NCBI GenBank assembly: GCA_025357775.1 | Contig: JANXOQ010000392.1 | Coordinates: 1 to 13,607 of the forward strand | Direction: 5' to 3' | Length of the DNA: 13,607 nucleotides | DNA from: Ferruginibacter sp. | GTDB lineage: Bacteria > Bacteroidota > Bacteroidia > Chitinophagales > Chitinophagaceae | In this document: piece after piece, positions 7,437 through 13,607 of the stretch | How the letters are laid out: each line of letters begins with the position of its first letter | How positions within the stretch are numbered: the stretch's first letter is position 1 | Notes under the pieces: generated by a model | What the model was told of the DNA's origin: nothing | The model's database searches: none | The model's input: only the letters and a program-made list of their open reading frames with translations | Translations under genes and position numbers: made by a program

Positions 7437-8405
7437 ATGAATATCGAACCGCTTTTGGCTGATAACAGCGACCGCTTTGTACTTTTCCCAATAAAGCACC
7501 AAGATATTTGGCAGATGTACAAACAAGCGGAAGCAAGTTTTTGGACAGCCGAAGAATTAGACCTTACTACCGATGTGCAAGATTGGGCCAATAAGCTAAA
7601 TGACGATGAACGTTATTTTATAAAACATGTGTTAGCATTTTTTGCGGCAAGCGATGGAATCGTAAATGAAAACCTTGCAGTAAACTTTTTAAAAGAAGTA
7701 CAATACCCAGAGGCCCGTTGTATGTATGGCTTTCAGGTAATGATTGAAAATATACACAGTGAAGCATATTCACTGTTGATAGATACATATATAAAAGATG
7801 TAGTAGAAAAAGATAGATTATTAAGAGCAATTGATACCATTGAATGTGTACAGAAAAAAGCAGAGTGGGCGCTTCGTTGGATAGATAAGGGTTCTTTTGC
7901 TGAAAGATTAATTGCATTTGCTGCTGTGGAAGGAATATTTTTCTCTGGTTCTTTCTGCTCCATTTTTTGGTTGAAAAAAAGAGGCTTAATGCCAGGGCTT
8001 GCTTTTGCAAATGAATTGATAAGTAGAGATGAAGGATTACATTGCGATTTTGCATGTATGCTTTACACACAACACCTAGAAAACCCATTACCAAAAGAAA
8101 CAGTTACACAAATTATAAGAGACGCCGTAGAAATAGAAAAAGAATTTGTAACAAGTGCATTGCCTGTTGGCTTGATAGGTATGAACTCAAAATTGATGTG
8201 CGATTATATAGAGTTTGTAGCAGATCGTTTATTGGTTGCATTAGGTTGTAGCAAAATATATAATGCCATTAATCCATTCGATTTTATGGAATTAATTTCA
8301 TTGCAAGGCAAAACAAATTTCTTTGAAAAGCGTGTAGGAGAATATCAAAAGAGTGGTGTGAAAGAAAATGCAAGTAAGGCGTTTAGTATGGATGAGGATT
8401 TTTAG
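7437..8405 (+). CDS. nrdB: Class Ia ribonucleoside-diphosphate reductase, beta (R2) subunit
   Basis: 322 residues, the usual length for a compact R2. It carries the di-iron centre and tyrosyl radical that start reduction of ribonucleoside diphosphates by the NrdA partner. Visible ligands: D42 (WTAEELD), E104 and H107 (ENIHSEAY), E165 ([10 protein letters not shown]), E199 and H202 (RDEGLHCDF); the radical tyrosine is Y111. The C-terminal tail FSMDEDF fits the R1-binding tail. The sequence is strikingly like the eukaryotic R2 type ([27 protein letters not shown]), which is common in Bacteroidota. No NrdI-like partner or altered ligand is seen. The gene precedes nrdA on the same strand but is separated from it by 632 bp holding a four-helix-bundle gene. 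Confidence 0.97.
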   Translation: MNIEPLLADNSDRFVLFPIKHQDIWQMYKQAEASFWTAEELDLTTDVQDWANKLNDDERYFIKHVLAFFAASDGIVNENLAVNFLKEVQYPEARCMYGFQVMIENIHSEAYSLLIDTYIKDVVEKDRLLRAIDTIECVQKKAEWALRWIDKGSFAERLIAFAAVEGIFFSGSFCSIFWLKKRGLMPGLAFANELISRDEGLHCDFACMLYTQHLENPLPKETVTQIIRDAVEIEKEFVTSALPVGLIGMNSKLMCDYIEFVADRLLVALGCSKIYNAINPFDFMELISLQGKTNFFEKRVGEYQKSGVKENASKAFSMDEDF

Positions 8406-8410
8406 GGAAG

Positions 8411-8446
8411 TATTGAGATGTTAGTATTGAGTATTGAGATAACTAA
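8411..8446 (+). repeat. Left copy of TATTGAG-rich repeat (inverted relative to the right copies)
   Basis: Starts 6 bp after the nrdB stop. The heptamer TATTGAG occurs three times (8411-8417, 8425-8431, 8432-8438), with ATGTTAG between the first two, and the block ends AGATAACTAA (8437-8446). Its reverse complement aligns with the repeat at 8991-9030 over about 30 bases: TTAGTTATCT is identical, then a 7-nt unit is added, then AATACTAACATCTCAATACT is identical. Confidence 0.8.
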
Positions 8447-8492
8447 GTTCAATGGTTTATAACATAATCAATTTTTTAAATACTCAAAGATT

Positions 8493-8849
8493 ATGCATAA
8501 ATACAAAGATTTAAAAGTTTGGCAGAAAGCTGTTCAACTAACAAAATTGATTTATGAGCTAACAAGTGTTTTCCCTACAGAAGAAAAATTTGGATTGACA
8601 AATCAAATAAGAAGAGCAAGTGTTTCTATTCCCTCAAACATTGCAGAAGGAGCAGGCAGAAATAGCGATAAAGAATTTGTTCAATTTATTGCAATAGCAA
8701 CAGGCTCTTGTTACGAAGTAGAGACTCAATTAATAATTGCAATAGAATTAAAATATTTAGAAAGTGCCGATAATGTTTTTAAGCTGATTGAAGAAATTCA
8801 AAAAATGCTTTTTACATTCTCAAATAAATTAAAAACAAATATTAAATAA
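8493..8849 (+). CDS. Four-helix-bundle protein of the 23S rRNA intervening-sequence (S23/IVP) family
   Basis: 118 residues covering the whole family. Recognisable features in order: KDLKVWQKAVQLTKLIYEL (helix 1), FPTEEKFGLTNQIRRASVSI (turn and start of helix 2), PSNIAEGAGRNSDKEFVQFI (the family signature), then CYEVETQLIIAIELKYL and a final helix rich in Lys and Phe. The family was first found inside 23S rRNA intervening sequences, forms pentamers, and shares its fold with Avd of diversity-generating retroelements; its biochemical job is unsettled. No reverse transcriptase or template/variable repeat is present here. AATACTCAAA (8479-8488) just before the start recurs just before the nrdA start (9019-9028). 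It is bracketed by inverted repeats, suggesting it entered the nrd locus as a unit. Confidence 0.9.
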   Translation: MHKYKDLKVWQKAVQLTKLIYELTSVFPTEEKFGLTNQIRRASVSIPSNIAEGAGRNSDKEFVQFIAIATGSCYEVETQLIIAIELKYLESADNVFKLIEEIQKMLFTFSNKLKTNIK

Positions 8850-8894
8850 TAAAAACAACAATAATAAAACATCAAACATTGAAATAAAGTGGCG

Positions 8895-8956
8895 GTTTTA
8901 GTTATCTAAATACCAACATCTAAATACTAACATCTCAATATTCAAATCTCAATTAA
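8895..8956 (+). repeat. Right copy A of the repeat
   Basis: Begins TTTTAGTTATCT (8897-8908), continues with two related 14-nt units (AAATACCAACATCT, AAATACTAACATCT) and then CAATATTCAAATCT. It matches copy B except for one extra 14-nt unit. Sequence just upstream (AAATAAAGTGGCGG versus AAATAGAGTTTCGA) is also alike, so the duplicated block is longer than the core. Confidence 0.8.
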
Positions 8957-8990
8957 TAATAGAACATTAAATTAAAAAAATAGAGTTTCG

Positions 8991-9030
8991 ATTTTAGTTA
9001 TCTTAATACTAACATCTCAATACTCAAATC
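8991..9030 (+). repeat. Right copy B of the repeat, abutting the nrdA start
   Basis: ATTTTAGTTATCT is followed by TAATACTAACATCT, CAATACT and CAAATC. It ends only 7 bp before the nrdA ATG at 9038, so it forms the immediate leader of nrdA. It is a direct repeat of copy A (about 96 bp apart) and the complement of the left copy at 8411-8446. Confidence 0.8.
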
Positions 9031-9037
9031 TTACAAT

Positions 9038-11392
9038 ATGCAAGTTATAAAGCGCAATGGCAAAAAAGAATCAGTACATTTTGATAAAGTAACATCAAGG
9101 GTTACAAGATTAAGTTATGGATTACAATTAAAATCGGAAGATATTATTGAAATATCTAAAAAAGTTATTTCAGGTATTTTTAACAATGTAACCACTACAG
9201 AGTTAGATAACCTAGCTGCAGAAACCGCTGCATCGTTTACTACAAAGCATCCTGATTTTGCAGTATTGGCTGCAAGAATAGCGGTGAGCAATTTGCATAA
9301 AAACACTAAAAAATTGTTTAGTGAAACAGCAGAAATAATGTATCACTACATTGACCCTAAAACAAATTCAGCTGCACCATTATTAGCAGATGATATTTAT
9401 GAACTAATAAAAGATAATGCAGACGTATTGGATGCGGCTATAATTTATGAGAGAGATTATCATTTTGATTTTTTTGGTTTTAAAACATTGGAAAAATCTT
9501 ACTTGCTAAAAGTAAATGGAAATATAGTAGAGCGGCCACAACACATGTTTATGCGTGTAGCACTAGGTATACACAAAACAGATGTAGATGCTGCTATTGA
9601 AACCTATAATTTAATGAGCGAAAAATGGTTCATTCATGCTACACCAACATTGTTTAATGCAGGTACACCAAAGCCACAAATGAGTAGTTGCTTTTTATTA
9701 AGCATGAAAGATGATAGCATAAATGGTATATACGATACATTAAAAGATTGTGCATTAATTTCTCAAAGTGCTGGTGGCATAGGGTTAAACATTCATAACG
9801 TTCGCAGTACGGGTAGTTATATAAAAGGTACCAATGGCACTAGCAATGGTATTGTACCAATGCTTAGAGTATTTAATGATACCGCTCGTTATGTAGACCA
9901 AGGTGGTGGAAAAAGAAAAGGAGCATTTTCTGTATATTTAGAGCCATGGCATGCAGATGTATTTGAGTTTTTAGAATTAAGAAAAAACCATGGCAAAGAA
10001 GAAATGCGTGCTAGAGATTTATTTTTAGCATTGTGGATTCCAGATTTATTTATGAAACGTGTAGAAGCTGATGCGGAGTGGAGTTTATTTTGCCCTAACG
10101 AAGCAAAAAACCTACACACTACACATGGTGCGGAGTTTGAAGCATTGTACACACAATATGAGCTAGAAGGAAAAGCTAAGAAAACAATACAAGCAAGAGA
10201 TTTGTGGAATGCGGTATTAGAATCGCAAATAGAAACTGGTACACCTTATGTATTGTATAAAGATGCAGCTAATACAAAGAGTAACCAACAAAACCTTGGT
10301 ACTATTCGTTGTAGCAATTTGTGTACAGAAATTATAGAATACAGCGATGAAAACGAAACAGCTGTTTGTAATTTGGCTTCGCTTTCTTTACCAAGGTTTG
10401 TAGAAGGCAAGAAATTTAATTTTGAAAAATTAATAGAAGTTACAAAAATTGTAACCCGTAATTTGAATAAAGTTATTGATGGTAATTACTACCCAATACC
10501 TGAAACAGAGCGTAGCAATACACGCCACCGACCTGTAGGGATAGGTGTACAAGGCTTGGCTGATGTATTTATGATGATGGGCTTGCCTTTTGAAAGTGAA
10601 ATGGCTAAGCTATTAAATGTAAATATTTTTGAAACCATCTATTTTGCAGCTATGACAGCAAGTTGTGAATTGGCTAAAAAAGATGGCGCTTACCAAACAT
10701 TTAAAGGCTCTCCATTAAGCCAAGGCAAGTTTCAGTTTGATTTGTGGAATGTAGCACCAACTGGTCGCTACGACTGGGCTGCACTAAGAGCAGACGTAAT
10801 GGAGCATGGTGTAAGAAATTCTTTATTGCTTGCGCCAATGCCTACCGCTTCTACTTCACAAATATTGGGCAACAACGAATGTTTTGAACCATATACATCT
10901 AATATTTACAACCGTAGAGTATTAAGTGGAGAGTTTGCAGTAGTAAACAAGCATTTATTAAAAGACCTTGGTGCTCTAAACTTGTGGAACGATAATATGA
11001 AACAACGCATTATTGCTGCCAATGGTTCTGTGCAAAATATAGAAGAGATACCTGCTGATTTAAAAGAGATTTACAAAACAGTATGGGAGATAAAACAAAA
11101 AACGGTGATTGATATGAGTGCCGATAGAGGCGCATACATTTGTCAATCTCAATCATTAAACTTATTTGTAGAGCAGCCAAACTTTGGTAAGCTTTCATCT
11201 ATGCATTTTTATACTTGGAAAAAAGGATTAAAAACCGGCATGTATTACTTGCGTACAAAAGCTGCAGCAGACGCTATTAAATTTACTGTAGATGCAGATG
11301 TATTAAATAAAACAAAAGATGATGCAGATGCGCTAGCACAAATTACTTGCTCATTAGATAATCCTGAAGGATGTGAAGCTTGTGGTTCATAA
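9038..11392 (+). CDS. nrdA: Class Ia ribonucleoside-diphosphate reductase, alpha (R1) subunit
   Basis: 784 residues. The N-terminal ~90 residues are an ATP-cone ([20 protein letters not shown]), so allosteric control by ATP/dATP is expected. The redox pair is C218 (PQMSSCFL) and C444 (AVCNLASL); the thiyl radical residue is C429 within NLCTEI (N427, C429, E431). The radical-transfer tyrosines are Y736-Y737 (KTGMYYLRT), and the shuttle pair is C779/C782 in the tail CEACGS. Residue numbers coincide with those of mammalian R1 for C218, C429 and C444, consistent with the eukaryote-like branch common in Bacteroidota. Partner NrdB lies upstream on the same strand. The leader consists of repeat copy B, so whether nrdA shares the nrdB transcript is uncertain. 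No terminator is visible after the stop; a cassette-like element begins 9 bp further on. Confidence 0.97.
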   Translation: MQVIKRNGKKESVHFDKVTSRVTRLSYGLQLKSEDIIEISKKVISGIFNNVTTTELDNLAAETAASFTTKHPDFAVLAARIAVSNLHKNTKKLFSETAEIMYHYIDPKTNSAAPLLADDIYELIKDNADVLDAAIIYERDYHFDFFGFKTLEKSYLLKVNGNIVERPQHMFMRVALGIHKTDVDAAIETYNLMSEKWFIHATPTLFNAGTPKPQMSSCFLLSMKDDSINGIYDTLKDCALISQSAGGIGLNIHNVRSTGSYIKGTNGTSNGIVPMLRVFNDTARYVDQGGGKRKGAFSVYLEPWHADVFEFLELRKNHGKEEMRARDLFLALWIPDLFMKRVEADAEWSLFCPNEAKNLHTTHGAEFEALYTQYELEGKAKKTIQARDLWNAVLESQIETGTPYVLYKDAANTKSNQQNLGTIRCSNLCTEIIEYSDENETAVCNLASLSLPRFVEGKKFNFEKLIEVTKIVTRNLNKVIDGNYYPIPETERSNTRHRPVGIGVQGLADVFMMMGLPFESEMAKLLNVNIFETIYFAAMTASCELAKKDGAYQTFKGSPLSQGKFQFDLWNVAPTGRYDWAALRADVMEHGVRNSLLLAPMPTASTSQILGNNECFEPYTSNIYNRRVLSGEFAVVNKHLLKDLGALNLWNDNMKQRIIAANGSVQNIEEIPADLKEIYKTVWEIKQKTVIDMSADRGAYICQSQSLNLFVEQPNFGKLSSMHFYTWKKGLKTGMYYLRTKAAADAIKFTVDADVLNKTKDDADALAQITCSLDNPEGCEACGS

Positions 11393-11466
11393 AAATTGAT
11401 GTTAGGCACAATGCAACGACGAAACTTCAAAATCGAACATTTAGACAAATAGACCAAAAATATTTG

Positions 11467-11474
11467 TAATTTTG
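11467..11474 (+). promoter_or_regulatory. -7 element for the nuclease gene
   Basis: TAATTTTG matches the Bacteroidota TAnnTTTG consensus exactly, 16 nt before the ATG at 11491. The -33 TTG is missing at the standard spacing. The distance to the ATG is nearly the same as for the antitoxin promoter downstream. Confidence 0.5.
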
Positions 11475-11490
11475 CCTTTTTGAAAATTAT

Positions 11491-12342
11491 ATGGCAAACG
11501 ACAGAATGAAAGCAAAATATCTAAACCCATTTACAGACTTCGGATTTAAGAAAATCTTTGGAGAAGAAGCAAGTAAGCCTTTGCTTATTGACTTCTTGAA
11601 TGCTTTATTGCCTCAAACTGACAAAATTGTTGAGTTAACATTTAAAAACAACGAACAACTTGGACAAACCGACCTCGATAGAAAAGCTATTTATGACATT
11701 TATTGTGAAAACGAAAAGGGTGAAAAATTTATAGTAGAATTACAGAAAGCAAAACAAAACTATTTCAAAGAAAGGACTATTTACTACTCAACGTTTCCAA
11801 TTAGTGAACAAGCCGAAAAAGGAGAATGGAATTACAATTTAAAAGCAGTTTATTGTATTGGAATATTAGATTTTACTTTTGACGACTACGAAACAGAACC
11901 TGAAAAAAGCGAAGTTGTTCACACAATAAAACTTAAAAACCAAAACGGAAAAACGTTTTACGACAAACTGACTTTCATCTACCTTGAAATGCCCAATTTC
12001 AAACAGATAGAAAATAAACTTGAAACAAGGTTAGATAAATGGTTGTATTTCATAAAACATTTGGAAGACTTTCAAACAATTCCATCTATATTTTCAGACG
12101 AAGTTTTTAGTCAAGCTTTTGAGAAAGCAGAACTTGCAAAATTTGGACAAACCGAATTAGCAAATTATGAAAACAGTTTGAAAATTTACAGGGACTTGAA
12201 AGGTGTAATTGATACAGCTTTTGACGAAGGTAAACTTGAAAGAAGTATTGAAATGGCTAAGTTTATGAAGTTAGAAAACGAACCTATTGAAAAAATTAGT
12301 AAATATACAGGCTTGACCAAAGAAGAAATCGAAAAACTCTAA
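11491..12342 (+). CDS. Rpn/PDDEXK-family recombination-promoting nuclease or putative transposase
   Basis: 283 residues, the usual length. The start MANDRMKAKYLNPFTDFGFK has the family's 'P-TD-GFKK-FG' opening. The nuclease core is YDIYCENEKGEKFIVELQ, with likely catalytic D69, E83 and Q85 (E-x-Q in place of E-x-K, as is common in this family). The later YLEMPNF and LDKWLYFIKHLEDF segments and the C-terminal DEGKLERSIEMAKFMK...ISKYTGLTKEEIEKL are also family hallmarks. Rpn proteins are DNA nucleases linked to RecA-independent recombination and, in some cases, phage defence; which applies here is unknown. The gene is alone in the candidate cassette, is followed 12 bp later by an attC-like site, and lies on the same strand as nrdA. 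Confidence 0.85.
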   Translation: MANDRMKAKYLNPFTDFGFKKIFGEEASKPLLIDFLNALLPQTDKIVELTFKNNEQLGQTDLDRKAIYDIYCENEKGEKFIVELQKAKQNYFKERTIYYSTFPISEQAEKGEWNYNLKAVYCIGILDFTFDDYETEPEKSEVVHTIKLKNQNGKTFYDKLTFIYLEMPNFKQIENKLETRLDKWLYFIKHLEDFQTIPSIFSDEVFSQAFEKAELAKFGQTELANYENSLKIYRDLKGVIDTAFDEGKLERSIEMAKFMKLENEPIEKISKYTGLTKEEIEKL

Positions 12343-12354
12343 ACTCAACTACAC

Positions 12355-12551
12355 TGTGCCTAACATTGGGTTTGGCGTTATTGGGGCTTGACGTTGTTAA
12401 CTTCGGCTGTAGTTCAATATCAGCTTCAGTTCCAGCTTGACGTTTTTCAATTTAGCTTTTAGTTGTTATCTTCAACTTTAGTTTTTCAATTAGGCTTTAG
12501 TTCTGGGCGGACGTTATTCAAATCCCCCAACAACGCCAAGCCCTATCCGTT
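12355..12551 (+). other. attC-like recombination site (large imperfect palindrome)
   Basis: In order: TGTGCCTAAC (12355-12364, containing an R''-type GCCTAAC = RYYYAAC), spacer ATT, a 19-bp left stem (12368-12386), a ~138-nt centre, the right stem (12525-12543), spacer TATCC, and G/TT at 12549-12551. The 19-bp stem has 17 Watson-Crick pairs, one G-T and one A-C mismatch. Unequal, non-pairing spacers between R and L boxes are typical of attC. In the circular form R'' would pair perfectly over 10 bp with the cassette's own GTTAGGCACA. The total length is longer than most described attC sites. Confidence 0.5.
12442..12502 (+). repeat. Direct repeat in the loop of the attC-like site
   Basis: GTTTTTCAATTTAGCTTTTAGTT (12442-12464) recurs as a 22-nt version at 12481-12502 with one base lost and one or two changes, period 39 bp. 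The whole loop is made of similar AGCTT/AGTT/TTCAA phrases, suggesting growth by slippage. Confidence 0.6.
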
Positions 12552-12643
12552 GTATGCCATACGTTTGCAAAATTTCGAAAGAAAAAAATAGCAGTATTTA
12601 AGCATTTATGTTTTGTGTAATGCGACCGCAACTCATAAAAAAC

Positions 12644-12673
12644 TTGAACTTTTAAACATTTTTTGTAAATTTG
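12644..12673 (+). promoter_or_regulatory. Bacteroidota-type promoter of the toxin-antitoxin operon
   Basis: TTG (12644-12646), a 19-bp spacer, then TAAATTTG (12666-12673): an exact fit to TTG-N19-TAnnTTTG. The transcript should start near 12680, giving a leader of only about ten bases. This rules out the in-frame TTG at 12671 as translation start and supports ATG 12689. Confidence 0.7.
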
Positions 12674-12688
12674 ATCAAGCACCAAAAT

Positions 12689-12919
12689 ATGCGGACATTA
12701 AATGTATCTATATCAGATATTGAGTATAACAAGTTCGGTTTGAAAGAGGAAAAATTGACTTTTACAGATTTTATTGACCTAGTTAGTAAAGAATTGACAC
12801 GTCAAAATCTTAGCAGGTGTTTAGAACTTGCAGACAAATACAGCATTTCCAAAATGACAATAGATGAAATTACGAACGAAGTAAAAGCGGTAAGAAGAAA
12901 TGCAAAAAATCGTAATTGA
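12689..12919 (+). CDS. Antitoxin of a VapBC-like (PIN) toxin-antitoxin pair
   Basis: 76 residues from ATG 12689 (MRTLNVSISDIEYNKFGLKE); the frame could extend to TTG 12671, but that base is within the promoter. The N-terminal half has a beta strand followed by helices, and the C-terminal half (LELADKYSISKMTIDEITNEVKAV) ends in a basic tail, a pattern common to small antitoxins paired with PIN_3 toxins in Bacteroidota. Its last 20 bp overlap the toxin start at 12900, the usual translational coupling. It should bind the toxin and repress the operon. Identification rests mainly on size, order and overlap. Confidence 0.7.
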   Translation: MRTLNVSISDIEYNKFGLKEEKLTFTDFIDLVSKELTRQNLSRCLELADKYSISKMTIDEITNEVKAVRRNAKNRN

Positions 12920-13318
12920 TACCAATGTAATTGTTTCCTCTCTTATTCAACGAGGTTATCCAAATCAAATTATTAAAGACCTTTTTATTGAACAAAAATT
13001 TCAACTTTGTGTTTCAGACGAATTATTGGCTGAATACTATGAAGTTTTAGCAAGACCTAAATTTTATAAATTCCAAGATTTTTTTTTCGAGCCGAAGCTT
13101 TACTTGTTGAGATAGAAGCTAAATCGAAAAAGTATTATCTGACCATAACGCTTGACCTTATTTCAGATGACGATGATAATATGATTTTGGAACTTGCAGA
13201 CGAATGTTTGGCGGACTTTGTTATTACAGGTAACACAACAGACTTTATTTTCACAACCTACAAGTAGACTAAAATCGTAACACCTAAAGAATATTGGGAT
13301 AATTACCAACCAGACTAA
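12900..13318 (+). pseudogene. PIN-domain (VapC-like) toxin, frameshifted at a T9 run and with an internal TAG
   Basis: The first frame (12900-13115) encodes MQKIVIDTNVIVSSLIQRGY with the PIN Asp of IDTN, then LLAEYYEVLARPKF, and runs into VRSR-like nonsense after T9 at 13079-13087. The -1 frame downstream continues the family exactly: RAEALLVEIEAKSKKYYLT, LISDDDDNMILELADE, FVITGNTTDF. It meets TAG at 13265 and then goes on TKIVTPKEYWDNYQ to TAA at 13316. Intact members (~135-140 residues) have these parts in one frame. Either the gene is dead by two lesions, or -1 slippage on T-TTT-TTT yields a ~121-residue protein still holding all acidic residues. PIN toxins are Mg-dependent RNases. An intact antitoxin with a broken toxin is a common decay state. 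A sequencing error in the T9 run is possible. Confidence 0.8.
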
Positions 13319-13578
13319 AACGCTTCCTGTTTTGTGCAATGCCAAAAAAGTTTATATTTTGTTCTTAATACCTATAAAAACCCACTTCATTTAGCTTAGT
13401 TGTCTCCTCATCGAAATTAATGGATATGTATATTTATTAGCTGTTTGTGCGTCAAAACCAAAAAAAGTGGAGTCTTCTGTATCCAAATTTTAGGAAAATC
13501 ATGGAGTAAGTATAAAGTTTACACTGTAAGTGTACTATTTTCTTTGCAAATGTTATTTTAGTCTTTAGATTAAGTATA
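13319..13578. other. 260-bp intergenic stretch without a recognised gene
   Basis: No open frame longer than ~35 codons with family character is seen on either strand. The stretch holds the second copy of the 14-bp repeat (13329-13342), a palindrome TACACT-GTA-AGTGTA (13520-13534), and a weak promoter-like pair TTG 13544-13546 / TAGATTAA 13566-13573 (19-bp spacer) just before the next start codon. Confidence 0.5.
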
Positions 13579-13607
13579 ATGAAAAATTTTTGCCTAATAA
13601 TTTTACC
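13579..13607 (+). CDS. Start of a probable secreted or membrane protein (partial, cut by window end)
   Basis: ATG at 13579 opens MKNFCLIIL, the Lys-then-hydrophobic beginning of a signal peptide, and the frame is open to the window edge. It is preceded by a 260-bp non-coding stretch with a possible operator palindrome and a weak TTG-N19-TAnn promoter. Only nine codons are visible, so identity cannot be given. Confidence 0.45.

Larger units (their letters stand above)
8411..9030. mobile_element. Candidate small element: four-helix-bundle gene bracketed by inverted repeats, inserted between nrdB and nrdA
   Basis: A single small gene (8493-8849) is flanked by an inverted repeat on the left (8411-8446) and two direct copies of its complement on the right (8895-8956, 8991-9030). 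It sits exactly in the gap of what is normally a compact nrdB-nrdA pair. No transposase, tRNA or clear target-site duplication is visible, so mobility is inference from repeats and location. Confidence 0.4.
11402..12549 (+). mobile_element. Candidate integron-type gene cassette carrying a PD-(D/E)XK nuclease gene
   Basis: The unit starts at G/TTAGGC (cut between 11401 and 11402) and ends at G/TT (12549/12550) after an attC-like palindrome. Its first bases, TTAGGCACA, are the exact complement of TGTGCCTAA at 12355-12363, the relation a circular cassette must have between the R' end at its start and the R'' site in its attC. It contains one promoter and one gene in the same orientation as the site. 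There is no integrase and no second clear attC in the window, and the 3' boundary is GTTGTAT, one base off GTTRRRY. Confidence 0.5.
12610..13342 (+). repeat. 14-bp near-identical direct repeats flanking the toxin-antitoxin pair
   Basis: GTTTTGTGTAATGC at 12610-12623 and GTTTTGTGCAATGC at 13329-13342 (13 of 14 identical) lie just outside the antitoxin promoter and just after the toxin's ancestral stop. They may mark the ends of the unit in which the module arrived, or be chance in AT-rich DNA. Confidence 0.4.

Noticed and set aside
7733..8094. Minus-strand open frames of 76 and 158 codons within nrdB
   Set aside because: They are antisense to nrdB, whose complete set of metal ligands proves the coding strand.
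8493..9030. Diversity-generating retroelement (Avd-like accessory gene)
   Set aside because: The four-helix-bundle family shares the Avd fold, but there is no reverse transcriptase and no template/variable repeat pair with adenine-directed differences in the window.
8411..9030. CRISPR array
   Set aside because: The repeat copies are few, inverted and contiguous-unit type without regular spacers, and there are no cas genes.
12671..12688. TTG at 12671 as antitoxin start
   Set aside because: The TTG is the end of the -7 element TAAATTTG of an excellent promoter, so it would be upstream of the transcript start.
13380..13500. Remnant of an insertion sequence after the toxin gene
   Set aside because: A short minus-strand frame (~35 codons) and a GTGGAGTC motif looked suggestive, but there is no recognisable transposase segment or paired ends.
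12550..13607. Toxin-antitoxin pair as a second complete integron cassette
   Set aside because: A second cassette starting TTGTATG should end with a complementary CATACAAC followed by a palindrome; none is present up to the window end.

Overview
The window looks like chromosomal DNA from a Bacteroidota bacterium, probably from the Chitinophagales/Sphingobacteriales side. This rests on AT-rich sequence, a type IX secretion (T9SS) C-terminal sorting domain, a secreted protein of the Bacteroidota 'NW-F--GL-F' propeller plus PKD-repeat type, promoters of the TTG-N19-TAnnTTTG form, and A-rich start regions without Shine-Dalgarno sequences. No species assignment is possible from the sequence alone.

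Layout. (1) 1-2641, minus: the first ~880 codons of a giant secreted repeat protein, running off the left edge and starting at TTG. It is divergent from (2) 2749-4617, plus: a T9SS cargo protein with an internal S74-type (endosialidase chaperone) domain; the shared ~107-bp promoter region carries an A14 tract. (3) A strong terminator at 4638-4684, then on the minus strand an SF1 helicase (4746-6575) and a small secreted protein (6645-7010), separated by a terminator. (4) A 426-bp divergent regulatory region with a perfect hairpin and DnaA-box-like sites, leading into a class Ia ribonucleotide reductase locus, nrdB (7437-8405) and nrdA (9038-11392). Between these two genes sits a four-helix-bundle (23S-IVP/S23 family) gene bracketed by inverted copies of a 'TATTGAG'-rich repeat. 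(5) After nrdA is an accessory block: a PD-(D/E)XK (Rpn-like) nuclease gene, then a ~190-bp imperfect palindrome, then a VapBC-like antitoxin with a frameshifted PIN toxin, then ~260 bp without a gene, and the first codons of a probable secreted protein at the right edge.

How they work together. NrdA and NrdB form one enzyme supplying dNTPs; all catalytic residues of both subunits are present. The two surface proteins on the left are probably exported by Sec and, for the S74 protein, T9SS. The accessory block reads as mobile or stability DNA. The key observation is that the nuclease gene has cassette-like ends: GTTAGGC at 11401 and GCCTAAC at 12358 are exact complements (12-bp inverted repeat), and the second is followed by a 19-bp stem and then G/TT. 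This is the arrangement of an integron gene cassette carrying its attC site, although no integrase is visible here.

The strongest leads are the candidate cassette/attC downstream of nrdA and the repeat-bracketed four-helix-bundle element that splits nrdB from nrdA.
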